The position numbers and the translations under genes were made by a program. 64,000 nucleotides of DNA from Lineus longissimus (taxonomy: Eukaryota; Nemertea; Pilidiophora; Heteronemertea; Lineidae): assembly GCF_910592395.1 (NCBI RefSeq), contig NC_088311.1, positions 18,912,501 through 18,976,500 of the forward strand, written 5' to 3'. Positions within the stretch are counted from its first letter, which is position 1. Every line of letters starts with the position of its first letter. The notes beneath the pieces were generated by a model that had not been told where the DNA came from, searched no databases, and saw only the letters and a list, made by a program, of their open reading frames with translations. Below are positions 21,601 through 33,655 of this stretch, piece after piece.

Positions 21601-24106
21601 TACCCGAGCGGTCTTGATTATACAACCAATGACCGACAGCGAGGTATTAATTTCTATTCTAAAAGGTTTCAAAATTAAACAAATTAAATACGATTTGAAA
21701 GGTATATATGTTCCGTTTTCGTCAAAGAATGATCCAGCCTGGTGTCCGGAACTCCGCCATATTGTTGCTTGTGAAGATGACGTCACGCAGCAAGGGAATT
21801 CCCAGTCTGCTAGCTCGATTTCTACCATTTCCTCGTCTTTGACCTCTTCTGAATCCTGACTGACGACCTCGAAAGAGTCCTCGGGTATCCTCCCTACTTC
21901 ACAAATCCCAATATATCAGGGAATACTTCAAAATCTCGTGTTCTTGACATTGTTTTGTGGGGCTGAGTCGTTGCTTCTTGGTGAAAATAATTCGTCTGCT
22001 AAAATTCAGAATTTTATACCTACCCAGGCGGTCATTGGTTACGATACCAAGACCGCTCCGATCAAAACGAGGCGTAATGTATTTTGTATTTGAAACAATG
22101 ATATACTGTGACTAAGGCCTTTTAGAATACCTAATCAGGCTAGCAAACTGGCTTGTTAAAGCCAGGCGGCGGGTTCAGCAAAAGTTGTGATGTAGATCAG
22201 GCTATTGCCCTACTTGGGAGGACAAATATCAATGAATGCTCTTAAAATTGATATATGAAGTCTGTTTTTCATTGACATTCGATATACCCTATAATAAGGT
22301 ATGGTAATACAGACAAATTTATACCATTATAGTAAGAAATCAAACATCAGTCTGATCTATGTCAGTAAACTTGCCGCCTGACTTCACTAAGAAACCTAAC
22401 CAAGGCTGTTACATAACATGTAAACAAAACAGTTAATCTTGCTTTATCTCTGGACTGGGTGCTTCAATTTTGATCAAACTTGATTTAATGCGGAGCTTTA
22501 AGTCTACTCTTTGAGGATCTGTACATGTCATGCAATCATAAAAGCAGGAGTCGTGGCCTTTAAACACTTAATATTGCAAACATCCTGATCGGTTTTCCAT
22601 TTTTGAATTTCCGTTTTCGGACAAGATATGTAATCAATATCTTATCTTATCGTGCAGGTGGCGCTACGTACATTCGCTGGGGTCGTACGGTTTGTCCAGC
22701 TGATGCAGAATTAGTATATGCAGGTAATTATGACTGACAGTCCTACGAGACGTCTTACATATTCATGTAATAGTCTGACATGTTGGTCCCTGATGCTATT
22801 TTAGTCCCGCGTAAAATGTCCATGGCTACCCCCAACCCAAACATTCTGATGCCAAGTTTTGAAACTAATTTTAACTGGCTTGCAACGTTGGGGCCAACTT
22901 TGACGCCCTACATGCGCTCCATGCAGTCACCAGAAACGATAACTTGCCACAAACATTTTTTGGGAAAAAGACAATTCCGAATTGTGGGCAAATAGCGGCT
23001 TCACAACACAGCCACGTTATATTTGCATTTGGGGCTGAAACTGTTACGGTCATTATCTGTTTTTGACAAATTTCACCATGTTGTTGTTATATGAGTTTGC
23101 CCAAGCCTTTTCCTTTTTCCACCAGGTTATGGAGGGGCTGAGCACTATACCCATGTAGGTGGCTCTGCCGAGTATATCTGTGTATCCGACAAACCAGAAT
23201 ACGCCTCGAAGACGGCTGCAGGTGAAAACGACCGGGCATGGCTGACCGGAATCGAACTCCAAGTAGACGGTATTAACTTCTTTAGCACTGCCAACGCTGA
23301 TCCGCATGGCCTCTACAATTCCGATGTCCGATGTGCAGTATGCAGGAGTAGAGTTCGCACCAGCATGGTAAGTTGAACTATACCCTCATCCAGTATTTAT
23401 AATGTTTATACCCTCATCCAGTATTTATAGTCTTTATACCCTCATCCAGTATTTATAGTCTTTATACCCTCATCCAGTATTTATAGTGTTTATACCCTCA
23501 TCCAGTTATTATTGTGTCATACGTATACTTACGATGTAGATACTACTAGCATGCAAAGTCTAACGTATTTACTCGTAGTACTGGCAAAACGTATGCAATG
23601 TATTTAGTATCAAACATAGATTAAGATTTTCTCAATATGTTTTTTGTATGGGAACGCGGACGCTATTTCACTGGGCCACCACGCTCACAAAACATATCTT
23701 AAGGAACCGCCCATGTTTAACCAAATGGTTCTCTGGACATGCCGCTAAAAATATCACTAGTAACTCTAAAAATTGTTCTCAATGCTATATCCTAGGACAA
23801 AGTCGATCCCTCCTGCATTAGCTATCAACTAAAGCTTCCCCATTTCAGCTCATGATTCCAGGAACGAAGTCATGCCCAAGTAACTGGCAGCAGGAGTACT
23901 GGGGCTACCTGATGACGGGACATTACAAACACAAGGCTACCTACAGCTACGCATGCGTGGATTACGCACCAGAAGCTGGGGGTGAAAATGGCGCCAGAAA
24001 TGATGACGGAGGACTGATGTTCCACGCACAGGGTTGGTGTGGCTCTCTGCCATGCCCTCCGTACGTCCAAGGCTTCGAGATAACATGTGTTGTTTGCACA
24101 AAATAG
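18648..24106 (+). CDS. array copy 3: membrane-anchored short-chain collagen C4-like protein
   Basis: Exons 18648-18758, 19790-19856, 22658-22723, 23126-23367, 23849-24106; 247 residues. Same plan as copy 2: signal anchor, RVKRSA furin-type site, 10-cysteine C4-like domain. An in-frame ATG lies 18 bases upstream (MKVLFK then MVVF); the downstream start is preferred because it is conserved in all copies. Exon 5 begins with CTC (Leu), as in copy 4, against GTG (Val) in copies 1, 2, 5 and 6. Unique replacements include Tyr in VDYAP, Phe in LMFHAQ and Trp in GWCGS. Intron 2 is swollen by two DNA elements (20380-21233, 21337-22558) and intron 4 carries a 28-bp minisatellite. Confidence 0.82.
20380..21233. 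mobile_element. MULE-like foldback element in intron 2 of copy 3
   Basis: Ends are GGGTGTCTACAAAAC and GTTTTGTAGACACCC, followed inward by tandem CTACAAAACTAAGACC-type units on the left and the complementary array on the right. A 9-bp direct duplication TTGAACAAT flanks it (20371-20379, 21234-21242). Copy 2 has the uninterrupted site near 14420 (TCTTGAACATTCAAGGG). Nine-bp duplications with long inverted ends point to the Mutator-like group; no transposase frame inside. Confidence 0.85.
21337..22558. mobile_element. 1.2-kb TIR element in intron 2 of copy 3, with internal hairpin
   Basis: Begins GGCCATAACTCC and ends GGAGTCGTGGCC, flanked by TTTAAA on both sides. Copy 2 reads straight through the site (GTCTTTAAACACTTAATA near 14511). 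Parts match 6009-6485. At 21483-21653 lies an almost perfect inverted repeat with ~55-bp arms (TTAATACCGAGCTGGCGGTC and complement), with another partial copy of that arm near 22026, suggesting a nested MITE. A 165-codon minus-strand frame across the hairpin has no recognisable domain. Confidence 0.65.
23378..23510. repeat. 28-bp minisatellite in intron 4 of copy 3
   Basis: Five units of TATACCCTCATCCAGTATTT plus ATAGTGTT-type ends, directly after the exon 4 donor. The same array is at 30120-30257 in copy 4 and absent from copies 2, 5 and 6. Confidence 0.9.
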
Positions 24107-25219
24107 AGAATTTCAAGCGTTCAAACGGCCTGAGACGACACCACCATTTGCTTTTAACACGTTTTCTATTAAAGACGAAATTCGCGCTCCTCGAATTATA
24201 GGTTTAAGTTGAGGACGGAGCTTTTGATATGTCTTTCTGCTTGGATCGAGCTATTCAGAAAGGGAAATTAAAGTAGGTCACCACCTCCTAGATTTTAAGT
24301 CAAATATGCCTAAATGTGAAAATCCAGCATCCAGAAAATTTCTGCTAGTTTCAATACAAAACGCATAAACTGCCACCTGTCATGAACATGATACACTGAT
24401 TATATGTTGCACTCTTGCAGTCAGTTGCAATCAATGAATCGAGTTGCAGTTCACATTTCTGTCATTATTGCAAGACAAAGCCATCGCACGTTAAGCGATT
24501 CATTATAGCAGCTACTGTATTCATTAACGGGTTTTTACAAGTATCTCTCACTCATTAGCAAATACATAAAGTAGTTGCAATGCATCGCAAATAGAACGCT
24601 TACTGAGCGACAGGTTGCAACTATACTTACTTAGGTGTATCTCATTAGATCAGGTGATTCTAAATGATTTGAATAATTTAGGAAACAGTACAAGGCAAAT
24701 ATTACGTTTTTGCCAAATACCACGCAGTTTAGAGAATTCACACCTAGCCGAATGCACGGTCTGTTGTCTCCTTAAAAACCCCGCCCTCGCCTCAGCTAAT
24801 ATTTTCATTATTCTACTGTCATATCAATGTGTTATCAGGGCAAATCTTGATATCATCGACACCCACGAAAAAGCTTCCATGGGATCGTTAGGCCTAAACC
24901 GACAAGGGCAATTAAACGGTAATGAATAGTCATATAAAACAAAGCCGGCAAAGGTTTAATAAAGTGTATGTAACCATAGCTGACATAGCGTGTAAATCTC
25001 GATGCCCTTAAAAAATACTTGGTAGAGAAATAAAAGCAACTGGCAATAGCCTACATGTCAATAATCACATCATTCTTGACCTGTAAGTATTCATGAAGCA
25101 GAAAAAAACAACCCTAGCTGATAGCGTCATCTTGGAACCACCAAGGTTGTTACCTCTCATCGATTTCAAACTATATTATCACTGTTCATTGAAAAGGAGC
25201 GTGAAAATATGAGAATCAG

Positions 25220-25520
25220 ATTGATATAGCGTGTAATCTCATCGTTCTTAAAAATTATCTCATAATCAAACGGAACAAACTGCCAATAGCTTGTATAGCG
25301 TGAAATCTCATTCTAGAATATTATCTAATAATCTAATGAACCAACCGCCAATAGCTTGTATAGCTTTTATTATCGTCCTTGAACATCATCATTTTTTCAA
25401 ACTGCAATAGCTTGCTAACATAGCAAGTAAGTGTCGTCTTTCGTGGAACATTATTAATAGATATATAGTAGTCAAATAAAGCAAATAAGCCCTAGTGGCT
25501 TGTATAGCAAGTAAACGTCG
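25220..25520. repeat. degenerate ~65-bp tandem repeat (copy 3-4 interval)
   Basis: About four units of the AATAGCTTGTATAGC family, homologous to 7440-7730 and 17180-17520. Confidence 0.65.
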
Positions 25521-26236
25521 CCGTTCTTTTGTTTATTGCTGTTGACTCTTGTGCCGAATGCGCGCACATTCGGAAGGCGTAGATGAGGAATCGTCTCAAA
25601 GGAGATTGTCAACCTTGATGCTTGGAGGGTGATGTCATTTCAAACCAGTCCTGACGATACAATTGTCGGGAAGGAAGTATATCACGGTGATCAAGTGCAG
25701 GCATATCTCTACTTGCTGTAAATTAGTCAAGATATTTTCACATATAGCATCTGAAATGTCATCTAAACGAATACCTCCCAAGCTCTGTATTCCATTTTAT
25801 TTAAATTCCAATCGATGGAAGTGGAATATCTGACTGATTCTTCACATCCACTTGCCCATGGTCAAACAGCTCAAATACTTTAAGGGCTGTTGATTTGATA
25901 TACTGGTATACTCTAACTGAATATAAAACTTATTTGCTCACAACAGTAAGTCATTAAATATCTTTTTGACTTTTGAATTGCTGGTCTGTGCAAACAAAAT
26001 GTTGGAAGAATTTTAGTCAGTTTGGAGGCCTTTAAAAGTTTAAGGAACATGAATAGTACATACAGTGCTGTACGACATGCACCATGCAGTTACCTGTCAT
26101 GCCAAAACTGACAGTTCTTAGTAGCCTAACTTGGATCAGTGTCTGGGGTTACTTAATGGACCGGTTATCCTGATCTTAAAACAGGGAGAGTAAAAAATAT
26201 GGCGTTTTATTTAAAATTGGTGGTTTTAGTGATGTT

Positions 26237-26418
26237 AACGGTGGCTGGGAAAGGACATCGAAAAAAAAACAATTCTCGGCGGGACGACTTATTATCGCGG
26301 GGGGACGACTTAGTAAGTCGGGGGGACGACTTAGTAAGTCGGGGGGACGACTTAGTAAGTCGGGGGGACGACTTAGTAAGTCGGGGGGGACGACTTAGTA
26401 AGTCGGGGGGGGGGGGGG
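26237..26418. repeat. G-rich palindromic 21-bp tandem repeat insertion
   Basis: Five to six units of GGGGGGACGACTTAGTAAGTC, each containing the palindrome GACTTAGTAAGTC, ending in a run of about 14 G. It replaces about 25 bp present in copy 3 (18214-18240). On the plus strand it reads as an RGDDLVS peptide repeat; no sign that it is translated. Confidence 0.85.
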
Positions 26419-26720
26419 AATTAACTCGGAGTAAGACTGACTGTTATGGTAGAGCAACATTTATCGTCATTTTATACAAGATGATATCACGAATTTCTGT
26501 TTTTCAGTTCTTTACCTAATCAATAGATATGTGATACCCTAATTCATTTGCAAGATTTGTTGACAAAGTTTCCATTTTGTGTGTTGTTTGAGAAATACTT
26601 ATTCTAATCTCCGATTTAAAAACAGTCTGTCGCTAAGATTGTTATTCTACCAATGTGATGTTACCATGATGCTTACCTTTTTAAGTATAACCGAGGATAA
26701 CTCATTTCATTAGTGTCGAT

Positions 26721-26737
26721 TATATACGTGTATATAG
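26721..26737 (+). promoter_or_regulatory. TATA-like core promoter candidate of copy 4
   Basis: TATATACGTGTATATAG about 90-105 bp upstream of the ATG, same position as in copy 3. Confidence 0.4.
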
Positions 26738-26826
26738 AAGTTCTTGGTTTATGAGACAAGCGTATCTGGGCCAGGTTAGAACGCAATATCTCAGCTGGTC
26801 TATTTGAGATCAAAGTTCTCTTCAAG

Positions 26827-29800
26827 ATGGTCGTCTTTAAACGGGATCAACTGAAAACCTATGTGGTGGTGGGCGCATTTTTAGGCCTCTGTTGCTGGGT
26901 AGCTGTTCTGCAAACGAGATATGAAAGCAGGATAAAGGTAAGATCGATTATTGATTACAATGTACCTCAAAGTAAATATATTGGAGAAGCCTTCTCAGGC
27001 AACTTGGCGAAATCCATGACTGTGTCTGTTGATCAACTAGCTGCATGTTCCTGGTATCAGGAATTATGCTTGCGGCCGCACTGCGATACAGTTTATCAGT
27101 TCACATTTGTCCAATTTTCCTGGGTTCTTTTTTTGTGGTAAAACCTGTCCAACGATAACGATTTCGTTAGTTTAACCCAGGAGCTGTTGATACATGTCCA
27201 AGTCTGCCGTGATTAATGTCAACAACAGTGCTGTTGAAGTCGTGGTTCAACATTTCGAATATTTTCACGAGCGTATAAACCGTTCGCAAGGAGGGATGTT
27301 TTTAATGTACGTGTACGCGAACGCTTTTCAGAAAATCAAAAATGCCGATCAACAGTCTATCTTCGTTTTGCGCCTCGGTATCGTGCCAAGCTCTCCACTA
27401 TCGAATACGTGTAATTTATTTATAATGTACTGTATGTTTCGTCTGAAGGCAAATGTCGGTAAATTCCGTGAAAATGTCAACAATGTTGAACGACCCCGCC
27501 CTAATTAAGAAAACCTGTCCCGAAACGCTTATATGGCATGGGAAGCTTTGAAAGACGCGGTATATTAACGATCCGAAAGGTTTTGACGTCACCAGACTTT
27601 GGCACAGTACTCAACCTTGTATTTATACCATAAATAACATCACCATTCACTAGCACTTAAGATGTATCCTTTTTACCAATCTTAAACAGGCATTCAACCA
27701 CTGCCTGGTGTAGAAAGTTCCCTGTTGGTTTTTTTACATGCCATTGAAGTCGTCACTGGACCAGGTCTGCGTCGTGCCAGGACCGCTTAAAAAAATGAAA
27801 ACTTGGGCAAAATTCTTTTAAATTGGCCCTATTTTCTCCTTCTTTTAAAACATCTGGACAGGTATCTTTTGGCATAGTCCTTCCCAGTGAACGACTCGAC
27901 AGTACAGCCCAATCGCTGAATACGGGCGTTACCAAATTATTTCTGAATGACCAACTCAAAGTCTACTACGTTTCTTTACTGAATCATTTAAGCAACTTGA
28001 AGAAGAGGGAAGTGTTCGGGTGAAACGTACTGCCGGATCCTCTGGTCAAAATGCAGCTGGTAGGTACCCGATCCAATGGTTTCTGATTTTCTAAAATTAG
28101 TGATAGTATAGTCAGATTGAGATGTCCATACATTTATATCTTCCATATACAATTTGTAGCTAATCAATTATATACTGCATTCTGGTAAAGAATATCATAA
28201 TGTGTCCGGTATAATGGTATTATGATAGAAGATGGGATGAAATTAGAATGATTGTTACCATAGTTTATACACCAGATATCCAGTTGTAATGTCATGGAGG
28301 TATGACTTGCCCAGAGATATATCTCTGACTTTACAATGCAAGGCTATAGTTAGTCACATTGTTATGTTAGTGCACTAAATCACGTCTGTGTCCATGATTG
28401 TGTTCATTTCCGTTTTGAACAATGGGTGTCTACAAAACTAAGACCTAAGACAGACCTAGGACAGTATGACCTAACTAAGACCCTCCACCTACAAAACTAA
28501 GTCCCCACCTACAAAACTAAGAACTACAACAATAAGATCCCCACCAACAAAACTAGACCTACAAAACTCAGACCCTCACCACCACCTACAAAACTAAGAC
28601 CCCTACATACAAAACTACATGAACTAGGTCCCAGGCATCCTGAGGAAATCAGGGCATCTTACTGCCCTCCCCTTGTTTGAGAAATGAAGTTGGAATGTGA
28701 TGGACACTTAATTGTATTTAAGCAAGATAATCCTGTTAGCAGTACTCTGAGAATGTTTTGATGTCTGCATGATTGATTGAACACTGCATGATTTCCTTTT
28801 AAAGGATGCAAAGACCCTATTGCTCGAAATCTTCTTACTGTAGAGCCACCCCTGACTCCTCAGGCTAAACTGTGAAAAACAAATGGTGGACAATACGTGT
28901 TTTGTGCATGATAGAAACATCCACAGTGGCTCTGCTATTGCATCAAATACTTGTTGGAATGTAATGTTATTCCCATTACCACATGCCTGTTATAAATACA
29001 CTCCATTTTAACCTCTGATGACAGACCGACTGCATGCATACAAGTCTAGTAAAAGGATGGCCTACCCTGAGAACCATAATATTTTTGTAGGTCTTAGTTT
29101 TGTAGGTGGGGATCTTAGTTTTGTTGGTCTTAGTTTTGTAGGTGGAGGGTCTTAGTTTTGTAGGTCTTACGTCTTACGTCTTACGTCTTAGTTTTGTAGA
29201 CACCCCTTGAACAATCAAGGGTCACCAGTGACTTTGCCCTATAACTTTTGCCTATAATCTCCATTGAAGAGGTCTGATTATGATTAAGGATGGCAATTCG
29301 TCTTTAAACACTTAATATTGCAAACATCCTGATTGGTTTTCCATTTTTGAATTTCCGTTTTCGGACAAGATATGTAATCAATATCTTATCTTATCGGGCA
29401 GGTGGCGCTACGTACATTCGCTGGGGTCGTACGGTTTGTCCACTTGATGCAGAATTAGTATATGCAGGTAATTATGACAGACAGTTCTACGAGACGTCTT
29501 ACAAATTCATGTAATAGTCTGACATGTTGGTCCCTGATGCTATTTTAGTCCCGCGTAAAATGTACATGGCTATCCACAACCCAAACATCCTGGTGCCAAG
29601 TTTTGAAACTAATTTTAACTGGCTTTCAACGTTGGGGCCAACTTTGACGCCCTACATGCGCTCCATGCAGTCACCAGAAACGATAACTTGCCACAAACAT
29701 TTTTTGGGAAAAAGACAATTCCGAATTGTGGGCAAATAGCGGCTTCACAACACAGCCACGTTATATTCGCATTTGGGGCTGAAACTGTTACGGTCATTAT

Positions 29801-30849
29801 CTGTTTTTAACAAATTTCACCATGTTGTTGTTATATGAGTTTGCCCAAGCCTTTTCCTTTTTCCACCAGGTTACGGAGGGGCTGAGTACTATACCCATGT
29901 AGGTGGCTCTGCCGAGTATATCTGTGTATCCGACAAACCAGAATACGCCTCGAAGACGGCTGCAAGTGAAGACGACCGGGCATGGCTGAACGGAATCGAA
30001 CTCCAAGTAGACGATATGAACTTCTTTAGCACTGCCAACGCTGATCCGAATGGCCTCCACGATTCCGATCTCCGATGTGCCGTATGCAGGAATAGAGTTC
30101 GCACCAGCATGGTAAGTTGAACTATACCCTCATCCAGTATTTATAGTGTTTATACCCTCATCCAGTATTTATAGTGCTTATACCCCCATCCAGTATTTAT
30201 AGTGTTTATACCCTCATCCAGTATTTATAGTGTTTATACCCTCATCCAGTTATTATTGTGTCATATGCATACTTACGAAGTAGATACTACTAGCATGCAA
30301 AGTCTAACGTATTTACTCGTAGTACTGGCAAATCGTATGCAATGTATTTAGTATCAAACATAGATTAAGATTTTCTCAATATGTTTTTTGTATGGGAACG
30401 CGGACGCTATTTCACTCGGCCACCACGCTCACAAAACATATTTTAAGGAACCGCCCATGTGTAACCAAATGGTTCTCTGACATGCCGCTAAAAATATCAC
30501 AAGTAACTCTAAAAATTGTTCTCAATGCTATATCCCATGACAAAGTCGTTCCCTCCTGCCTTAGCTATAAACTAAAGCTTCCCCATTTCAGCTCATGATT
30601 CCAGGAACGAAGTCATGCCCAAGTAACTGGCAGCAGGAGTACTGGGGCTACCTGATGACGGGACATCACAAACACAAGGCTGCCTACAGCTACGCATGCG
30701 TGGATGACGCACCAGAAGCTGGGGGTGAAAATGGCGCCAGAAATGATAACGGAGGACTGATGTACCACGCACAGAGTGCGTGTGGCTCTCTGCCATGCCC
30801 TCCGTACGTCCAAGGCTTCGAGATGACATGTGTTGTTTGCACAAAATAG
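26827..30849 (+). CDS. array copy 4: membrane-anchored short-chain collagen C4-like protein
   Basis: Exons 26827-26937, 27993-28059, 29402-29467, 29870-30111, 30592-30849; 247 residues. Signal anchor identical to copy 3; the furin-type site reads RVKRTA (Ser to Thr after the cleavage point); exon 3 has TVCPLDAE instead of TVCPADAE. All 10 cysteines are kept. Against its sister copy 3, exon 5 differs in eight codons, all replacements, and exon 4 in thirteen codons, eleven of them replacements. Intron 2 carries the same foldback insertion as copy 3 at the identical site. This is the most compact complete unit. Confidence 0.82.
28424..29206. mobile_element. MULE-like foldback element in intron 2 of copy 4
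   Basis: Same ends, same 9-bp duplication TTGAACAAT (28415-28423, 29207-29215) and same insertion site as 20380-21233, but 783 instead of 854 bp because the end arrays and centre differ. Identical site and duplication mean the insertion was copied with the gene. Confidence 0.85.
30120..30257. repeat. 28-bp minisatellite in intron 4 of copy 4
   Basis: Five units of TATACCCTCATCCAGTATTT plus ATAGTGTT-type ends, orthologous in position to 23378-23510. Confidence 0.9.
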
Positions 30850-33014
30850 AGAATTTCAAGCGTTCAAACGGCCTGAGACGACACCACCATTTGCTTTTAA
30901 CACGTTTTCTATTAAAGACGAAATTCGCGCTCCTCGAATTATAGGTTTAAGTTGAAGACGGAGCTTTTGATATGTCTTTCTGCTTGGATCGAGCTATTCA
31001 GAAAGGGAAATTAAAGTAGGTCACCACCTTCTAGATTTTGATTTTTGATTCTAAATGTGAAAATCCAGCATCCAGAAAATTTCTGCTAGTTTCAATACAA
31101 AACGCATGAACTGCCACCTGTTATGAACATGATACACTGATTATATGTTGCACTCTTGCAGTCAGTTGCAATCAATGAATCGAGTTGCAGTTCACATTTC
31201 TGTCATTATTGCAAGACAAAGCCATCGCACATTAAGCGATTCATTATAGCAGCTACAGTATTCATTAACAGGTTTTTGCAAGTATCTCTCACTCATTAGC
31301 AAATACATAAAGTAGTTGCAATGCATCGCAAATAGAACGCTTACTGAGCGATAGGTTGCAACTCTACTTACTTAGGTGTATCTCATTAGATCAGGTGATT
31401 TTAAATGATTTGAATAATTTAAGAAACAGTACAAGGCAAATATTACGTTTTTCGCCAAATACCACGCAGTTTAGAGAATTCAGACCTAGCCGAATGCACG
31501 GTCTATTGTCTCCTTAAAAACCCCGCCCTCGCCTCAGCTAATATTTTCATTATTCTACTGTCATATCAATGTGTTATCAGGGCAAATCTTGATATCATCG
31601 ACCCCACGAAAAAGCTTCCATGGGATCGTTAGGCCTAAACCGACAAGGGCAATTAAACGGTAATGAAGAGTCATATAAAACAAAGCTGGCAAAGGTTTTA
31701 TAAAGTGTATGTGACCATAGCTGACAAAGCGTGTGAATCTCGATGTCCTTGAAAAATACTAGGTAAATAAATAAAAGGAACTGGCAATAGCCTGCATGTC
31801 AATAATCACATCATTCTTGACCGCGTGTAATCTCATCGTTCTTGAAAATTATCTCATAATCAAACGGAACAAACTGCCAATAGCTTGTATAGCGTGAAAT
31901 CTCATTCTAGAATATTATCTAATCATCTAATGAACCAACCGCCAATAGCTTGTATAGCTTTTATTCTCGTCCTTGAACATCATCATTTTTCTAAACTGCA
32001 ATAGCTAGCTAATATAGCATGTAAGTGTCGTCTTTCGTGAACATTATTAACAGATATATTGTAGTCAAATGAAGCAAATAAGCCCTAGTGGCTTGTATAG
32101 CAAGTAAACGTCGCCGTTCTTTTGTTTATTGCTGTTGACTCTTGTGCCGAATGCGCGCACATTCGGAAGGCGTAGATGAGGAATCGTCTCAAAGGAGAAT
32201 GTCAACCTTGATGCTTGGAGGGTGATGTGATTTCAAACCAGTCCTGACGATACAATTGTCGGGAAGGAAGTGTATCAGGGTCACCAAGTGCAGACTTATC
32301 TCTACTTGCCGTAAATTAGTCAGATAATTTCACATCTAGCATCTAAAGTGTCATTTGTCGTGATTGATCACGACAAACGATATTTCAGGTGCTATATACC
32401 AGATGTAAAAAGTTGCTCTTATCTTTTTTACATTGTAATTATCGATTTCAAGAAGTGTATTTGTTTAGCCACAAGACTGTCTGAACGAGGACCTCCCAAG
32501 CTCTGTATTTCATTTTATTAAAATTCCAATCGATGGAAATGGAATATCTGACAAATTGTTCACATCCACTTGCCCATGGTCAAACAGCTCAAATACTTTA
32601 AGGGCTGTTGATTTGATATACTGGTGTACTCTTACTGAATATAAAACTTATTTGCTCACAACAGTAAGTCATTAAATATCTTTTTGACTTTTCAATTGCT
32701 AGTCTGTGCAAACAAAAGTTGGAAGAATTTTAGTCAGTTTGGAGGCCTTTAAAAGTTTTAGGAACATGAAGAGTACATGCAGTGCTGCACGACATGCACC
32801 ATGCAGTTACGTGTCATGCCAAAACTGACAGTTCTTAGTAGCCTAACTTGGATCAGTGTATGGGGTTACGTAATGGACCGGTTATCCTGTTCGGAAAACA
32901 GGGAGATTAATCTCACACATTAAGGGCTGTCTAGAAATGACGACCTGGAGAAGCTTACTGAAACAATTACGTGTATATCAAACTCCAAATATAGATTAGA
33001 TCATCCATACTTGC
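30850..33014. other. 3' region of copy 4 and intergenic sequence to the 77-bp minisatellite
   Basis: Conserved 3' block, then the intergenic unit with about four ~65-bp repeat units (31825-32110). From about 32345 to 32507 there is a segment absent from the units upstream of copies 2-4 but present upstream of copies 5 and 6. No gene seen. Confidence 0.65.
32354..32377. promoter_or_regulatory. 24-bp perfect inverted repeat upstream of copy 5
   Basis: TTTGTCGTGAT-TG-ATCACGACAAA: 11-bp arms with a 2-bp centre. Repeated upstream of copy 6 at 42933-42956. It lies at the left end of a ~165-bp segment specific to copies 5 and 6. It could be a dimeric protein-binding site or the end of a small element. 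Confidence 0.35.
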
Positions 33015-33655
33015 AAAGGAATATAACACAATGCCGCATCCACCCACCCACTCTCAGATGAGATAAAAAGGAAAACAGAAACAGTTATATCAAAGGAATA
33101 TAACACAATGCCGTATTCACCCACCCACTCTCAGATGAGATAAAAAGGAAAACAGAAACAATTATATCAAAGGAATATAACACAATGCCGCATTCACCCA
33201 GCCACTCTCAGATGAGATAAAAAGGAAAACAGAAATAATTATATCAAAGGAATATAACACAATGCCGCATTCACCCACCCACTCTCAGATGAGATAAAAA
33301 GGAAAACAAAAACAATTATATCAAAGGAATATAACACAATGCCGCATTCACCCACCCACTCTCAGATGAGATAAAAAAGAAAACAAAAACAATTATATCA
33401 AAGGAATATAACACAATGCCGCATTCACCCACCCACTCTCAGATGAGATAAAAAGGAAAACAAAAACAATTATATCAAAGGAATATAACACAATGCCGCA
33501 TCCACCCAGCCACTCTCAGATGAGATAAAAAGGAAAACAAAAACAATTATATCAAAGGAATATAACACAATGCCGCATCCACCCACCCACTCTCAGATGA
33601 GATAAAAAGGAAAACAGAAACAATTATATCAAAGGAATATAACACAATACCCCCC
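33015..33655. repeat. 77-bp minisatellite upstream of copy 5
   Basis: About 8.3 units with the phrases AAAGGAATATAACACAATGC, CCACTCTCAGATGAGATAAA and GGAAAACAGAAACAATTATA; strict 77-bp spacing. The paralogous array upstream of copy 6 has about 12.5 units. Confidence 0.95.

Larger units (their letters stand above)
24107..26720. other. 3' region of copy 3 and intergenic sequence to copy 4
   Basis: Conserved 3' UTR-like block, then the duplicated intergenic unit with ~65-bp repeats at about 25220-25520, and a copy-specific GC-rich repeat insertion at 26237-26418. No gene seen. Confidence 0.7.

Noticed and set aside
21331-21828. 165-codon minus-strand frame in copy 3 intron 2
   Set aside because: Runs through the arms of a DNA hairpin in a transposable element; no recognisable domain.
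26199-26519. RGDDLVS peptide repeat as a coding gene
   Set aside because: Produced by a 21-bp DNA repeat inserted in non-coding upstream sequence; absent from paralogues.
27194-27508. A ~105-codon frame in intron 1 conserved between copies 4, 5 and 6 (FHER..NRSQGGMFLMYVYA...)
   Set aside because: It has no domain, is broken or shortened in copies 2 and 3, and its similarity is no greater than that of surrounding intron; conservation is explained by duplication.
33015-33655. CRISPR-like array
   Set aside because: Contiguous 77-bp repeats without unique spacers in an animal genome; a minisatellite.
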